In this document: one piece after another, positions 25,360-36,650 of the stretch
Numbering within the stretch: position 1 is the first letter of the stretch
Layout: each line of letters starts with the position of its first letter
From: Seiridium cupressi
Taxonomy: Eukaryota > Ascomycota > Sordariomycetes > Amphisphaeriales > Sporocadaceae
Assembly (NCBI GenBank): GCA_036674765.1
Contig: JARVKI010000034.1
Location: 124,001 to 188,000, forward strand
DNA: 64,000 nucleotides
Direction of reading: 5' to 3'
Position numbers and translations under genes: made by a program
Notes under the pieces: generated by a model
Database searches by the model: none
Told to the model about the DNA's origin: nothing
Seen by the model: the letters and a program-made list of their open reading frames with translations, nothing else

Positions 25360-26680
25360 TTACTTCTGGGGAGGGTTGTGGGCAAATGTGACACCCTTCT
25401 CAATGTTGCCCTTCAGGTCCTTGATGGCCGTCTCCAGCAGCTCCTTCTCAGCATCGGTGATGTTGGCCAGGACGTCTGTGGCTTTCTCGACACCGCTGGG
25501 CTATCATGTTGTTAGCAGCTGTTATAAAGGCAAAGGTACTTGAAACTTACGCCAAGCTCGACAGGGACAGAGAAGAATTCAACGCCGTACTTCTCAGCAA
25601 TCTCCTTGCCGCCGGGAACACCAGGGAGGTAGACGTAGCTGGGCTCAACAAGACCCTTCTCGCCCTTGGCGGCCTTCAAGACCTTCTCAGCGAAGCTAGG
25701 AAGGTGGTCAGTAAAAATCCTGCAGTTTGAAGTGTGGTACCAACCGGAAACCAGCGTAAGCCATAGAAAGAGTTGCCGAACCGGCACCATCCTTGGCCTT
25801 GACGACCTCGTCACCTCCGAACTGGACACGGTTGACCAAGTCCTTGTACTTGTCACTCGGAATCGAGACGCTGGGCTTGATCTGGCTGAAGAGGGGCACA
25901 ATAGTGGCGCCAGAGTGACCACCGACGACAGGAACAGTCAGATCAGAGCCAGTCTTCTGACCACCAATCTCAGCAACAAAGGTCTCAGCACGGACAATGT
26001 CGAGAGTTGTGACACCGAAAAGCTTCTGGGGGTTGAAAACACCCTTGGCCTTGAGAACCTCGGCAGCGATCGGGACAGTCGAGTTGACAGGGTTCGAGAT
26101 GACAAGGATGTAGGCCTTGGGAGCGACCTCTGCGGCAATCTCAATGAGACCCTTGACAATTCCGGCGTTGATGTTGAACAAGTCATCACGGGTCATGCCG
26201 GGCTTTCCTGCAATCATAGTCAGTTATCGTGTTCAGCCGTCGAGGCCAGCTTATCATATACGTACGGGGGATACCAGCGGGGATGACGATGATGTCGGCG
26301 TCCTTGAAGGCCTTCTTGCCGCCATCGTCCTTGGGGAGGTAGCCAGTAGTCTTCTGTAAGAATTTGTCAGCTCTCCGTATCAGCGTAATCTGACCGTCGA
26401 GGACGAAACCTACAGCTGTGGACGAGATGTGCGAGAGATCTGTTGCGACACCGGGTGTGTTGACAACATCGTAGAGAGCCAGCTCGTCAACGAGGGGGGA
26501 GAGCTTGAGGAGGAGAGAGAGGGGCTACTATTGTATCAGCTGTGGAAGCTTCGGGGGATGATTAGTATGGACCAACCTGGCCAATGCCGCCAGAGGCTCC
26601 AGCAACGACTGCTTGGGCGTTAGTATGTATGCTACTGTGCTCTGCGGAGGATGTGATGGCTACTGACCTGCCTTGACCAT
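25360..26680 (-). CDS. MDH: NAD-dependent malate dehydrogenase
   Basis: Seven exons on the minus strand (26680-26668, 26608-26577, 26524-26414, 26353-26266, 26207-25745, 25695-25551, 25500-25360) give 330 codons. The nucleotide-binding loop GASGGIGQ lies at residues 8-15 and is built from exons 1 and 2. The substrate arginines are Arg82 and Arg88 ('IPRKPGMTR'), with Asp151, Arg154 ('[11 protein letters not shown]') and the catalytic His179 ('[11 protein letters not shown]'), as in bacterial-type malate dehydrogenases. The enzyme interconverts malate and oxaloacetate with NAD. The protein starts MVKAVVAGA directly at the fold with no presequence. That suggests a cytosolic or peroxisomal enzyme rather than the mitochondrial one. 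The C-terminus NPPQK is not a classical peroxisomal SKL signal. Confidence 0.96.
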
Positions 26681-28079
26681 TGTGAATTGCTTTGTTGTTG
26701 TGATTTGGGGGTTGGGTCTATTGTAGTCGTCGAGTTGTAGAGGTGCGGGTATGCTGAGATCTAAACGCGGGGTCAGACGTCTTTATACCAAAGGCCACAA
26801 GTGAGTTGTTGTGACAAGGAAGGGAAGTGTCAGAGTGCTCGTCGCAGGAGGAGATTATATAGTGAACCCGGGCCAGTGGAGTGAACCTGCAGTAGGTGAA
26901 TTCAAAGTGAAATAGGCGCCGACTAACCTTTTTACTTGTTATATTCACTGGAGCCCGGAATGGTGTTTGGGGAAGAACGCGATCTTTATGGCGGGGCAAG
27001 CGTCGAGTTACGAGTGAAGCTTGGGGGATCCTCACAAGCTCGACGACTGTTTTGGCTTAGTGGACCGGGGTCTGAGGCATACCCCGCCATCGGCCATTTT
27101 GCCTTGCCTTGCCCATCAAGGGAAGCAACGACCGGGTTGGGGTGCATGTGTTTTTGGCCTTGTCTGGTTGGCCTGCTCCTGCCCGACGTGCCTCCCTTTG
27201 AGGCCAAGCGTTTAACCTGAGTTTGGTGGCACGTCCAACGTTCGGACTCCTGTGGATGTTTGTTTCTCTTTTGCTGGGCAACAAAGCACAAATTGACTTT
27301 TTCGGTATTCCTGTTACGGAGTTCACATGACCAGCCGCTATTCTCGTGAAAGTGCACACAATTGCGCCCTACCCTTGTATTGCCGACTAGCAAGCCGAGT
27401 ATATCGTGAAGTTCCGAGGCACTCAGCTTGCTGTACCCATTCGGGCAAGGTCGGATTTCCAACACTGGCATTCTACCATGTGGCCCGGGAGATAGCGATT
27501 TGCCATTATCGTATACATTTTCGTGATCTCTGTTACAGAATCCACTGACGAAAGCTTGGCCGAAGAATCCCGTTGCATCGTGGGGATTCTCGGCATAGTA
27601 TGCTATGACGTTATGGAGCTTACCAGTTTCACAGCCTGTTACCAAGCCTGGCTTCTACGTGGTGTGAAAGTATCATCATTGGTCTCAGCTTGTGCGGATA
27701 CGAGGAATGCTGAGGAGACCAGATTTCTTGACGCTTGTTATGCCAGACGTTGCTGCACTTGGGTTGTAATAATACGTACGTGCAATATTCCAACTACGTC
27801 GAAGACTTGCAACGGGAATTGGCACAGTCATATGACCGTCATTGATTGCAAAAGCCACTAAAGAGGATGAACATATCTGTCCATATATGATCCCTGAATC
27901 TGGTCACTGATGAAGCACAAAATGATAATTACTGATGTTAGGCTGAACCAAATGTATTCACAAAGCTGCTTGATGACCACCTTTAGGTCCTGCGTAGCTA
28001 GCTGCAGAAATACGTCTTGTTTGTTGGCCTAACCTCCCCAGACCCAGTTCCGTCCATCATTCTACATGACAGAAAACAT
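26681..28079. other. Intergenic region with a possible degraded secreted-protein gene
   Basis: The MDH promoter occupies the left end. On the minus strand, 27645-26986 is open for 219 codons. Further upstream, about 27738-27669, a different frame reads 'LVSSAFLVSAQAETNDD', which resembles the end of a signal peptide. No ATG precedes it in frame and the two parts do not join cleanly. I treat this as a possible remnant of a small secreted protein, not a gene call. Confidence 0.25.
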
Positions 28080-28835
28080 CTACGACTCCTCGGCAGCGGC
28101 AGCAGCCTTCTTGGCCTTGTTGCCACGGGGCTTCTTCTCAGGAGTAGGCTTGGGCTCGCGCTGGGATCGGCGGATGGCAGAGACACGCTGGACAGCAGCC
28201 TCACGGAGATCGGGTCGGTAGCCGTTCTTGGCAGAGTGGTTGGCAACAGCCTTGTAGGTGCTTGAAAAGGGAAATGTTAGCTTGACAATCACCTGTCAGG
28301 AGGAAGAGGCTGCAAACTTACCCGCGCGAGGACTTGCCGCCGTGGTAGGTGGTGGAGGTGGTGCTCTCAGCAGGCTTCTGGGCAGCGCTGCTCTTCTTGC
28401 TGAAGACCTGGACACCACCCTTCTCGTTGTGGCCGACACCGACAGCCTACAGGAAAACTCGGTCAATACATCTCCTTCATCCGGACCATGAAGTCGTATC
28501 GCATACCTTGTCGTTGACGAAACCGGCGTACTATGCTCCTATTAGCCCCAATCCCTCCGCACCCATGGAGTTTTCGTTGGATTTAACTCACCTTTCGCGA
28601 GTGCTTGTTGGTCAAGTTCAAGGGGTCGCGCGAGAACTGAACACCACCAGCGAGCTTGCGCTTGACGAGGTAGGCGTTGTTGGAGCCTGGAGAATCATTC
28701 CCGTCAGCCCTCTATCCCACCAAAATCACCAGAAACCTCGCCCATAGACATGCTTCAAAATCCGGGTCGGACAGAGTGTCGAAACTTACGGACGATCTCC
28801 CAGATCAGGTCCGACGAAACTTGAGGGGTGGCCAT
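28080..28835 (-). CDS. 60S ribosomal protein eL28
   Basis: Five exons on the minus strand (28835-28790, 28686-28592, 28530-28507, 28446-28322, 28260-28080) give 156 codons. The sequence follows eL28 from end to end: 'SSDLIWEIVRSNNAYLVKR', 'FSRDPLNLTNKHSRKYAGF', 'KGGVQVFSKK' and the Lys/Ala-rich C-terminal tail. The third exon is only 24 bases (YAGFVNDK). eL28 is a large-subunit protein present in animals and filamentous fungi; the S. cerevisiae lineage lacks it (from memory). The small introns near the 5' end are usual for fungal ribosomal protein genes. The symbol is left empty because RPL28 means a different protein in budding yeast. Confidence 0.95.
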
Positions 28836-29589
28836 TTTGATTGTGTGTTTGGAAATTCGAATTGGTCTTCTGAATCTCTAGATCTCGAAATTTCGTCGAA
28901 AATGATGCCCACCAGCCGATTTCTCACAACTCGGGTCGCTACGATTGTGGGATTCGCTTAGGTTTCCTGATGTGAATTAGCGGGCAAATGGGTCGAGCTC
29001 AAAGATGGGTCTGACGGACTGTGGCTGTGCACGTCAACGTACTATTATCCATCCATGGCTCAGACTATTGAGAAAGCGCCACATGACCCGAAACCCGAAC
29101 CCGAACCCGAATAGGAATCACTCTACGCGGCCAACACGCATAAACGGCACAGACCCACCAAGTTCATGCTAACTGGCGTCGTCACCCTCAGGTCTCCTGG
29201 GCTTGCGACACGCCGCCCATCGTGAGATCTTACAAACACAATTTCCAATCGCAGTTTGGGTTATACAATCCCAAAAACAACCATCCAGCAATTGGCCGTC
29301 CATGGCCTTGATGCGACTTCGAGTTGCGACTGCGTAGCTGCAAATATCTCTTTTTCTTCGCTACATTCTTTCTTTTCCGATACCCCCGTCCTTCGACATC
29401 ATAGCCCTTGCCAGACATCCACCCGTCCCCGACATTTCCGTACGGGCAGCAGTACATCACCAACCGACTGCGACGGCCATTTTGAACCATATACCCAGCT
29501 CATTGTTTTCTTGATATCCTCTACTACGTAACAACACAACCTCGAAGAAAACAGTAATAAGCTGAAAAACTACGACACCGACCCTCAAA
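28836..29589. promoter_or_regulatory. Divergent intergenic region between eL28 and the DUF2015-like gene
   Basis: The two genes start about 750 bases apart in opposite directions, so both promoters lie here. A short hexanucleotide repeat of cccgaa units (about four copies) sits at 29085-29112. No other gene is supported. Confidence 0.4.
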
Positions 29590-29973
29590 ATGCCTTACCT
29601 CCTACCCTCCTTGGCCTTATTGGTCATGATCTCGGGGACTGTTCTCTACTTGACGCGCTCCTCCTGGTTTCACTTGATGCCCGACCTCTCCAACTCGCGA
29701 GACTACTTCTACGCACGGCTTCCCTCGACCTTTACTGGCGATATCGAGGCCGGCTTGAGCAGCGACACGTTCGACCTCAGCGGGAACGTAGCAGACGGAG
29801 ACGCAAGGGCCGGCCTTGATGATGCGGCTAAGAAAGAAATCTTGAGCATCATGAAGAAGAGGAGGATGAGGTTCGATCAGGCGCGCAAGGTCTACATGGA
29901 GCAGCGATTCAGCGCAAACGGGATCGGACCGGATGGCAGACCGAGGGACCCCAAGTTTGTCAGTTTCTCATGA
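29590..29973 (+). CDS. Small membrane-anchored protein, DUF2015-like
   Basis: Single-exon protein of 127 residues. Residues 1-22 (MPYLLPSLALLVMISGTVLYLT) form one hydrophobic segment, a membrane anchor or uncleaved signal. The rest is polar. A conserved-looking C-terminal half contains 'GLDDAAKKEILSIMKKRRM', 'FDQARKVYMEQRF' and the terminal 'DGRPRDPKFVSFS'. This end matches my memory of the fungal DUF2015 family, whose function is not known to me. Start context is good (CTCAAAATGCC). Membrane and orientation cannot be told from sequence. Confidence 0.75.
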   Translation: MPYLLPSLALLVMISGTVLYLTRSSWFHLMPDLSNSRDYFYARLPSTFTGDIEAGLSSDTFDLSGNVADGDARAGLDDAAKKEILSIMKKRRMRFDQARKVYMEQRFSANGIGPDGRPRDPKFVSFS

Positions 29974-31117
29974 GGTACTGAGGTCCGGAAGACTCCGGAG
30001 GTCTGCGCATCAGAGAGTTGAATTGCGCACAAGCAATCGGTGTTGGGTCCATGTTGAGTAGCCAGCTGAGCGCATAGGGCAGCTGGCAGAGTTGAAAGGG
30101 GGTTTCAATCTTTGAAAGTTCGGTCAAGTCATTCGGCACTTTTTTCCTTGTGTTCAAGCGTCACGGCGTTGGGGTGGTCGTCCTTGTCAATTATGAGGAG
30201 GCGGTTCTCAATTCTTAATACAACTTATGATATCCTACATGGGTATCCTCCACTATGGTGTATAAGTCGATCCGTCCTCTGGAGAGGAGCTACAAGCTAT
30301 TACGGTGCACCGTTACTTATTTCTTGGTACTGTCATAATATCAGAGAAAAACAAAATTGCACCTTCTATAAGTCGCAATAGTAAGACAAGATAAATCTAG
30401 CCTACAGCCACGATTAAATCTTGAGTCACTATATTCATACTTCCGAACTAGACAACCTTAAGTGCTTCTTGTTGACTGGTACCTGAGTTAGGCCCTGAGC
30501 CAGGTTTCACTGCCGATGTACAGATGCAATCTAGACCTGCTGTACCTCATAGATCGTTATACCATTAAAAGCCACAAGATATGCCCAATCCAGAGCACAT
30601 ACTTGCAAGACATGAAGTAATCATGAATTTCACACATTGACAAGGCAACTTCGACTTCCTCAAATCACATGACGTAAAAAGGTTTAGTACTGGTTTTGAA
30701 GGGGTTTCCTTAATATTAAAATAATAATTAATCGTCTTAAGACCCTGAGGTAGCCACGGGCCGAGCTTCCTCTCCTAAAAGAGGAAATCAAGCTTCTAAT
30801 ACGGGAAAAAGCCGGCTTCTCCACCAGTGTCCAGAAATAGACACAGTTCATTCATCATCCCCGGAACGCCTGCTGCCATGTGCTCCCGCTTTCTGCGAGC
30901 CTGGTCAGCTTTTTCGCCACTATATACAAAACGGGCTCTTCAGGTGACTCTGAGGTCCCGACCATCATTGGCTATGCGCAATTCGCTGGATGGAATAACA
31001 CGTTTGAGAGACAAATGTGCTCAGTGAGAGTCAGCCTATAACTGCGATCGGGCAAAAGCATGCCACTTGCAACCAGTGCCTTTTCCTGGCTCCTTGTCAG
31101 ACGCCGATGGGAGCGCA
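29974..31117. other. Convergent intergenic region
   Basis: The DUF2015-like gene (+) and ERG3 (-) converge here. Short frames have no recognisable content; the middle (about 30200-30800) is AT-rich. I see no gene. Confidence 0.45.
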
Positions 31118-32209
31118 CTATTTGTTCTTCTTGATGTCAGTTGGGTCATATTGCCTATCGTCCTCGCCCTCGACCTCGGCAACGATCTTCTCCATCTCCT
31201 TACTCTGCTTCTTCCACTCCTTCTGGCTGAACTTTGTCTCCCTCATGAACAGCTCGTCGTTCGGCTTACGGTAGCTGCCACCGAAGCGATCCCAGAGCGT
31301 CGTGTACTGGCCGTAGTTGTAGTTGAAGTATAGGTGGTGCATTGTGTGGCAGGCGGCGCCGTTGATGAGCGGACTGTTGGCGACATATTCGCCATCGTGG
31401 ATCATGATGGTCCAGAAGTTGACGAAGATGAAGAGGCCGACATAGGCGATCTTCTGCAGCGGGAAGAGCAGCGCAAAGACGTGGTAAGGCAGAGCCTGCG
31501 CCCAGCCGTCGACAGGGTGGAAGGCGTGCGAGGCGTACGGGGTCGGCATGATCCACTTGTGATGCGGCTTGTGTAGTCTCTTGTAGACGCCCGGGAGGTG
31601 AAGCCAGCGGTGAATCCAGTAGATGCAGAAGTCGGTGAAGAGGATGAAGGCCGGGAACTGCAGGTAGTTGTACCATGGGAAGGGCGCCTCGTCGAATGTG
31701 TCGTAGCATTGGCTGTAGCCGCGCACTTCTGCGAGAAAGAAGGGCACTGTCAAGATCGACATGTACGGCATGGAGATCATGGTCTGCTTGATTTCGAGGC
31801 GAATCTGGTTTTTGAGGTACTTCGGGTGGTTGAACGTCTCCTTGTCGAACACAAAAATATACGACAAGGTCGCAAAAAGAAAGTAGGTGATCAGACCAAA
31901 AATCCTATAATCGCGTGTTAGTCGCTTGTCCGTAAGAAGTGAATTGCCCAACACTCACCATGTGATCAAGAAGAGATTAAGCGACTGCCTATAGACACTG
32001 TCTCTAGACCACTCGCTCATGTAGGCGTACTCACTCGGTTGGATCGAGAAGTATTTGGTGGCGGGCTCGTACTGCCATGTCGAATAGACTTGCGCATTCG
32101 AGGAATTCGTCGGGTTTGGAAAATCGTAGGGCGCAGGTCGTGCCGGCAATAGCTTGGCATAGGCATAGTCTGCCACGAAGGTGTCCCAAAGTTCGTTTAC
32201 GATATCCAT
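31118..32209 (-). CDS. ERG3: Sterol C-5 desaturase
   Basis: Two exons on the minus strand (32209-31959 and 31904-31118; GTGAGT...ATAG) give 345 codons. The three histidine boxes of the fatty acid hydroxylase superfamily are intact: HRWLH at 182-186, HKPHH at 195-199 and HTMHH at 270-274. They bind the di-iron centre. Several hydrophobic segments (about 78-103, 130-142, 165-181, 226-250) fit an ER membrane protein. The block '[14 protein letters not shown]' is characteristic of Erg3, which introduces the C-5 double bond in ergosterol synthesis. The C-terminal tail is charged and ends KKNK, compatible with ER retrieval. The assembly gap at 32412-32530 lies in its upstream region, about 200 bases before the start codon. 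Confidence 0.95.
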
Positions 32210-32407
32210 GGCGCGCGATCAAGGAGCGTGAGGCGTCTCGATGTAAAACAAAAAGCGAAAGGAGGAGGAGGGGCCAAAGCAGTAAAGAGCGTGGGCAGAA
32301 TGCGACGTTATCACACAATCGAGAACCGCCCAAGCGGAGGAGGGAAAGTCGTTGGTCACGGAAATTTGCTATGCAATTTACGCGAATTTGGCGGCTGGAG
32401 GGTATGG

Positions 32408-32463
<56 letters not shown>

Positions 32464-32473
32464 NNNNNNNNNN

Positions 32474-32530
<57 letters not shown>

Positions 32531-33969
32531 TGCGCTAAGGCGGTGGGAAGGATAAATTGGGTTCTTTAGCTGCAGATCGAGAAGCAGCGCTACGGCTTCC
32601 AGAAAATCTTTGAAAGAACGATCAAAGTCCGCAAGTACCGCTTGAGAGATTCTTGTAGGCCCGGAGAACTCGAAGCTGTTGAAATTGCCTTTTGGAAGGC
32701 GAGGAATTTGCTGGGAGCGCACGCTTTTTGGACGATTGCAAAGGGAAATTGCCATTGTGCCCCTTAGGCAAATAACGGGTATATCGAACGTTTATGTCCC
32801 CATTCTTTAGTCGCCAACGACTGACATCAGCTCACGACCGGGGATCGAATACGCTTTTGACAATCGTAGAGTGGTTCGCGTCTCCATCGGTCGGGCATTG
32901 GCATTTACCATTGTCTGGGGTCTGCACGGGCTGCGCCTGGTTCATAACTTTTGTGATCAGGGAGTGGTTCTCAATAAAAGAGCGGAGCCGTTGCGCGAGA
33001 AAGGGGAGCGTTGATGCTGATTGGATACATAGCCATAGTCGGATTGCCTATTGTGGCATGCTTTTTTTTCGTCTATTGCATCTTCACCGACAGATCCGTA
33101 GATGATGTGCAGCACAGCTAAGCCGTCTGATTCGCTCTCGACCAGTCAGACCACCTGGAAGTCGCATTTCCCGAGTGCACCATTTCAAGAGTGGCGTGTA
33201 ACCGATGGTCTCATTCCGCGAATCGATTTGTCGCCCTGCAATGACGGTGTCACCAAATAACCTCATCTAGGAACAGTGTCTCATTAAGCTTCCCCAGTAT
33301 CTGGACCCTGAAAACGTACGAGACTATGCAATATGCAATTATCAGAATACTCGTATTCGTGTTTCCATACATACGATGCCAATGCACGATTAACACAGAT
33401 CTGCTGTGTATGTATGCGCCTTGATCTAATGAGATCACTCGCTCGTCTTACGGGGCACGTGCCTCTCCGTCTGTTGTAATTGCTCCTTCCACATGCCATA
33501 AGGATATTGCTTATAATGGGAGTTTACGGGTGCTTTGACTGATGCTTTAAACCTGTCGCGTTACAAAATATACTGTAGTGTCCATTTGAATTGACTTGAT
33601 ACTAGATAGTCTTTGAGCACCCTGATCCACAAAAGTGTAGTTGTCCTTGATTCACTACAAGTATGCCATAGCTACCCTCTCGCATGATGTACAGCCTGCG
33701 TCTCGCGACCTTCGACGTGTCTCGACTTCAAAATTATTTTTTGGGGAATAATCAGTAGTCATCAGACATCATCAGACACGCACATGCATGCCTTGACAAG
33801 TATGACGACGTCCAAGGGGCCAGGTTGAACGCAATGGCCTCATTGGTTGGACGATTCGTGTCCTCGCCGTACAGAGCTGACTTGGCCTCTGACTTTATGA
33901 ATCTTCACAGTGTCTGCAATAGCTTCCTCGTCCACCCTAGTTTCATCCACGTACTAGCAAACTTCGTCC
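32210..33969. other. Intergenic region containing the assembly gap
   Basis: Apart from the ERG3 promoter and the gap, no gene is supported. Open frames spanning the gap translate only as poly-Gly or poly-Pro and are artefacts. Confidence 0.5.
32412..32530. other. Assembly gap: 52 G, 10 N, 57 C
   Basis: A run of 52 G (32412-32463) is followed by ten N (32464-32473) and 57 C (32474-32530). The mirror symmetry (G before, C after) is what results when both contig ends were extended outward into the gap with false G calls. I read it as a scaffold join, not natural sequence; the true gap length is unknown. Confidence 0.9.
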
Positions 33970-34878
33970 TCAATGATCCGGCTCACCGGGCGTCTTCGGT
34001 ACACCATGCTCGATCGCCCAGTTCCTGATGTTTTCGAAGTTTCTGCACACGTGTGGCACCGTGTAGTCCGGCCACGGGTCGTCATCGCCGAAAGGATATC
34101 TAAAGGTAAATACGTTGACATCGCCCTGGCACATGACAAACTGTCGTAGCGCATCGATGCAGTGGTCCATGTGGCCCGACAGATCGTGGGGATCGTCCGC
34201 AGTGTCGCCACCCATGGGCTTATAGTGTGACTTGTAGTTGTTCTGCCGCAGCAAATTCAGACAGTGCAGTTGGTGAAATACTTCCACGGCAACGCGATAT
34301 CCGCGTTTGCCCGTGCGTGGATCGGTAATCTCAAGTGCTCCTTTAGGATCTTGGCCCATTTTGATCATTTCTTCACGAGTAATCATGGTGTCGGGAACTG
34401 CGACCACGTCAGTTGTATGTCAAGAATGGCGCAACATCGATTCGACATACTGCCATCCGTGATATATTCCCACATTGCATCTACCTCCGGCCCCTTCCCA
34501 ATAAATGGCCCTTCTGCCACTGGCGGTAAGTCAAAGTGTTGTATCTCATATTTAATCGCATCTAGTGCCGGCGCTGGATATTGCTGTAAGCCCACGGCTC
34601 TGAAAGTTGCAAATGGGATAGAGCTTACAGTACGTGTCTGGCAATCGTTCTGCTCCGGAGTGCTTTGCCGACTTGAGGCAAAATGACAGGGCGAAGAATG
34701 TCATGGATAACGACAGCAACAGTGCATGTGCGAACCAGACCCAGTGCGGGCTTAGCGATTGCAACCTGTCTAGTATTGACTTTCTCTCTGATCTCCATAC
34801 CAACTTCTCATCTACATCACTGCCAGCCGTGAGAGGTTCTTCCTCCTCTAGAGGGATGTGTCGATATGCCTTCGCCAT
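33970..34878 (-). CDS. UstYa-like oxidase (DUF3328)
   Basis: Three exons on the minus strand (34878-34629, 34573-34451, 34397-33970) give 266 codons. Architecture is typical: a short charged cytosolic tail, one membrane helix at about 46-68 (WVWFAHALLLSLSMTFFALSF), then the DUF3328 domain. The family's 'YSPA..AI.Y' start is formed across the first junction (residues about 83-91). Both HxxHC motifs, which define the catalytic family, are intact: HQLHC at 166-170 and HMDHC at 200-204. UstYa-type enzymes oxidise or cyclise ribosomal peptides such as ustiloxin, other dikaritins and cyclochlorotine intermediates, acting in the secretory path. It is transcribed divergently from the repeat precursor gene that begins at 36651, 1.8 kb away, with no gene between. 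The acceptor of exon 2 is chosen because it restores YSPA. Confidence 0.88.
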
Positions 34879-36650
34879 GGTAAGAAACGAAACAAAAGGT
34901 ATTAGGCACGCCGGGTGCAATAAGGGAGAGAAGGAAAGCAAAGCAGATGTCAATAGCAGATCATGGAGAAGAAGATGCAGAAAGAGAAAGTTGAGACGAA
35001 GAGTTCAGTTGCACGGGAGATCCTGCCAAAGCTACCTCAAGTCCCCAGGCTAGGACCTCTGCAAGACTACGGCGAAAGGGGAGAAGATGTGGTCAAGGCA
35101 CATCTCTGCAGCCATGCTTCAGGCATTGGAAACATGGCACGATGCGACTGAATCAACAATCAAGCTATTCGCCCATGACCAGAGTTGACAGGAAAGGCCC
35201 TAGCTCCAAACGTTGTCGAGACGTCTCATACCTCCTTGGTGGGTCCAGCGCTAAGAAAGAAGCTTTTAGCGAGGGTTACAATTGTGGGGCATAGAATAGT
35301 CATCCTTGACCATGATAGCTTCAGGTTCAAACTTGCAAGCTCACTTCAACTACGACTTATTACCCGAGTGTTAAGACGGTTACCGGATAAAAAGAAACGA
35401 AAAATGATACATTCATGCCGCTAATAGAGCATGGCGCAGATCAATTTTGACAAAACTCACGTGGCGTCCTGCGGTGAAGTCCCCTGTCAAAGCACTTGTC
35501 GCTTGTTCATAACAGCATATACGTGGCGGCTTTAATCAGCTTTCCGTCTGCACCATGCAAGCCACATCGTAGACATGATCATGACACAGTTTCAGCTCCA
35601 ATGCGCAAGATAATAGAAGCGTTCTTTTCGACGCCCACTGGCCGCGCAGAGTCGCGTCCTCCCGCAAGAGATGCGATCGTCCCTCCTCGTGCATCTCCTC
35701 TTGGCGACAGATGTTTCAGACAGGGGTACGAGACACGATTCTCATAACCCATGCCGCCAGCCACCAGAGGCACAACAGATCAATCAAGGCAGATGAGCGA
35801 CGGGACGAGGACAATCATCGGATCACGATGCTTATCTAATGCCTAGGACAGCTGATAATTCGGTAGCCAAGGAGCACATAACCAGGATTAACAGCACTTG
35901 GCACCGTTCATCTTGCGGCTCTGCGATCCGAGAGCGGGCCATACTTCAAAAAGTGTACTTTACGATGCGCTCGGAACCTACATCCCTCAACTGTAGTTAA
36001 ACGAGGGCGGCAGCGCATTGCCGCCATGGGTCCGGTACTATTCCATGCCTCTCCGTATCACGACTGTGCCAAGCATCATCAAGTTCGCCCTACCCTGCAT
36101 GAAACTGCTATGTATGAACGTCGTCTCTCTCGGCAGAGACACAATGGAGCCCCGGCAAAGGATTTCCCCCTATTTCTCTGTGCCGCAATGCCGGTAGCTG
36201 GCTGTAGTGATCTCCAGATGCCTCCCGTCGATCGGGAATAGCCCGAGGGTTATGCATCTCCACGGCTAGCAACACGAGCCGATCTAGAGCTCAACCATGG
36301 TGCTCCACTGATGGCGGCTTGGCTGATGAGACGTTCGAGAAGACGAGACAAGTCCCAACGTCGACCAAGTTTGAGCCTTCGCCCGATCGGCCTCAAGGGA
36401 AGGGCCCACGACCTACTGCGTACCCAGCACGCAAGAGGGGATAACCCAGGCTCTTTATGGGGAGTTCCTCCATACCACCATCGTTCGATATAAACCTCTC
36501 AAACTCCCTCTCTTGCAGACAAAACTTTCTCATTCGGTATTCCCCTGCATTAGTCTCTCGGTTTGATACCATTCGCTTCTCTGTATAGTCATTCATTTTT
36601 GCTGCCGGCCAGTTCCCACAATAATTATTTGCTCATACCAGCTATTCACC
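34879..36650. promoter_or_regulatory. Divergent region between the UstYa-like oxidase and the repeat precursor
   Basis: No gene is supported in these 1.77 kb. Both flanking genes read outward, so a shared regulatory region is possible. The last 100 bases before 36651 have T/C-rich stretches (ctccctctcttgcag, ctctcggtt), as usual for a fungal core promoter and leader. Confidence 0.4.

Noticed and set aside
32077..32755. Frames with poly-Gly/poly-Pro spanning the N gap
   Set aside because: Product of the G and C homopolymers around the scaffold join.
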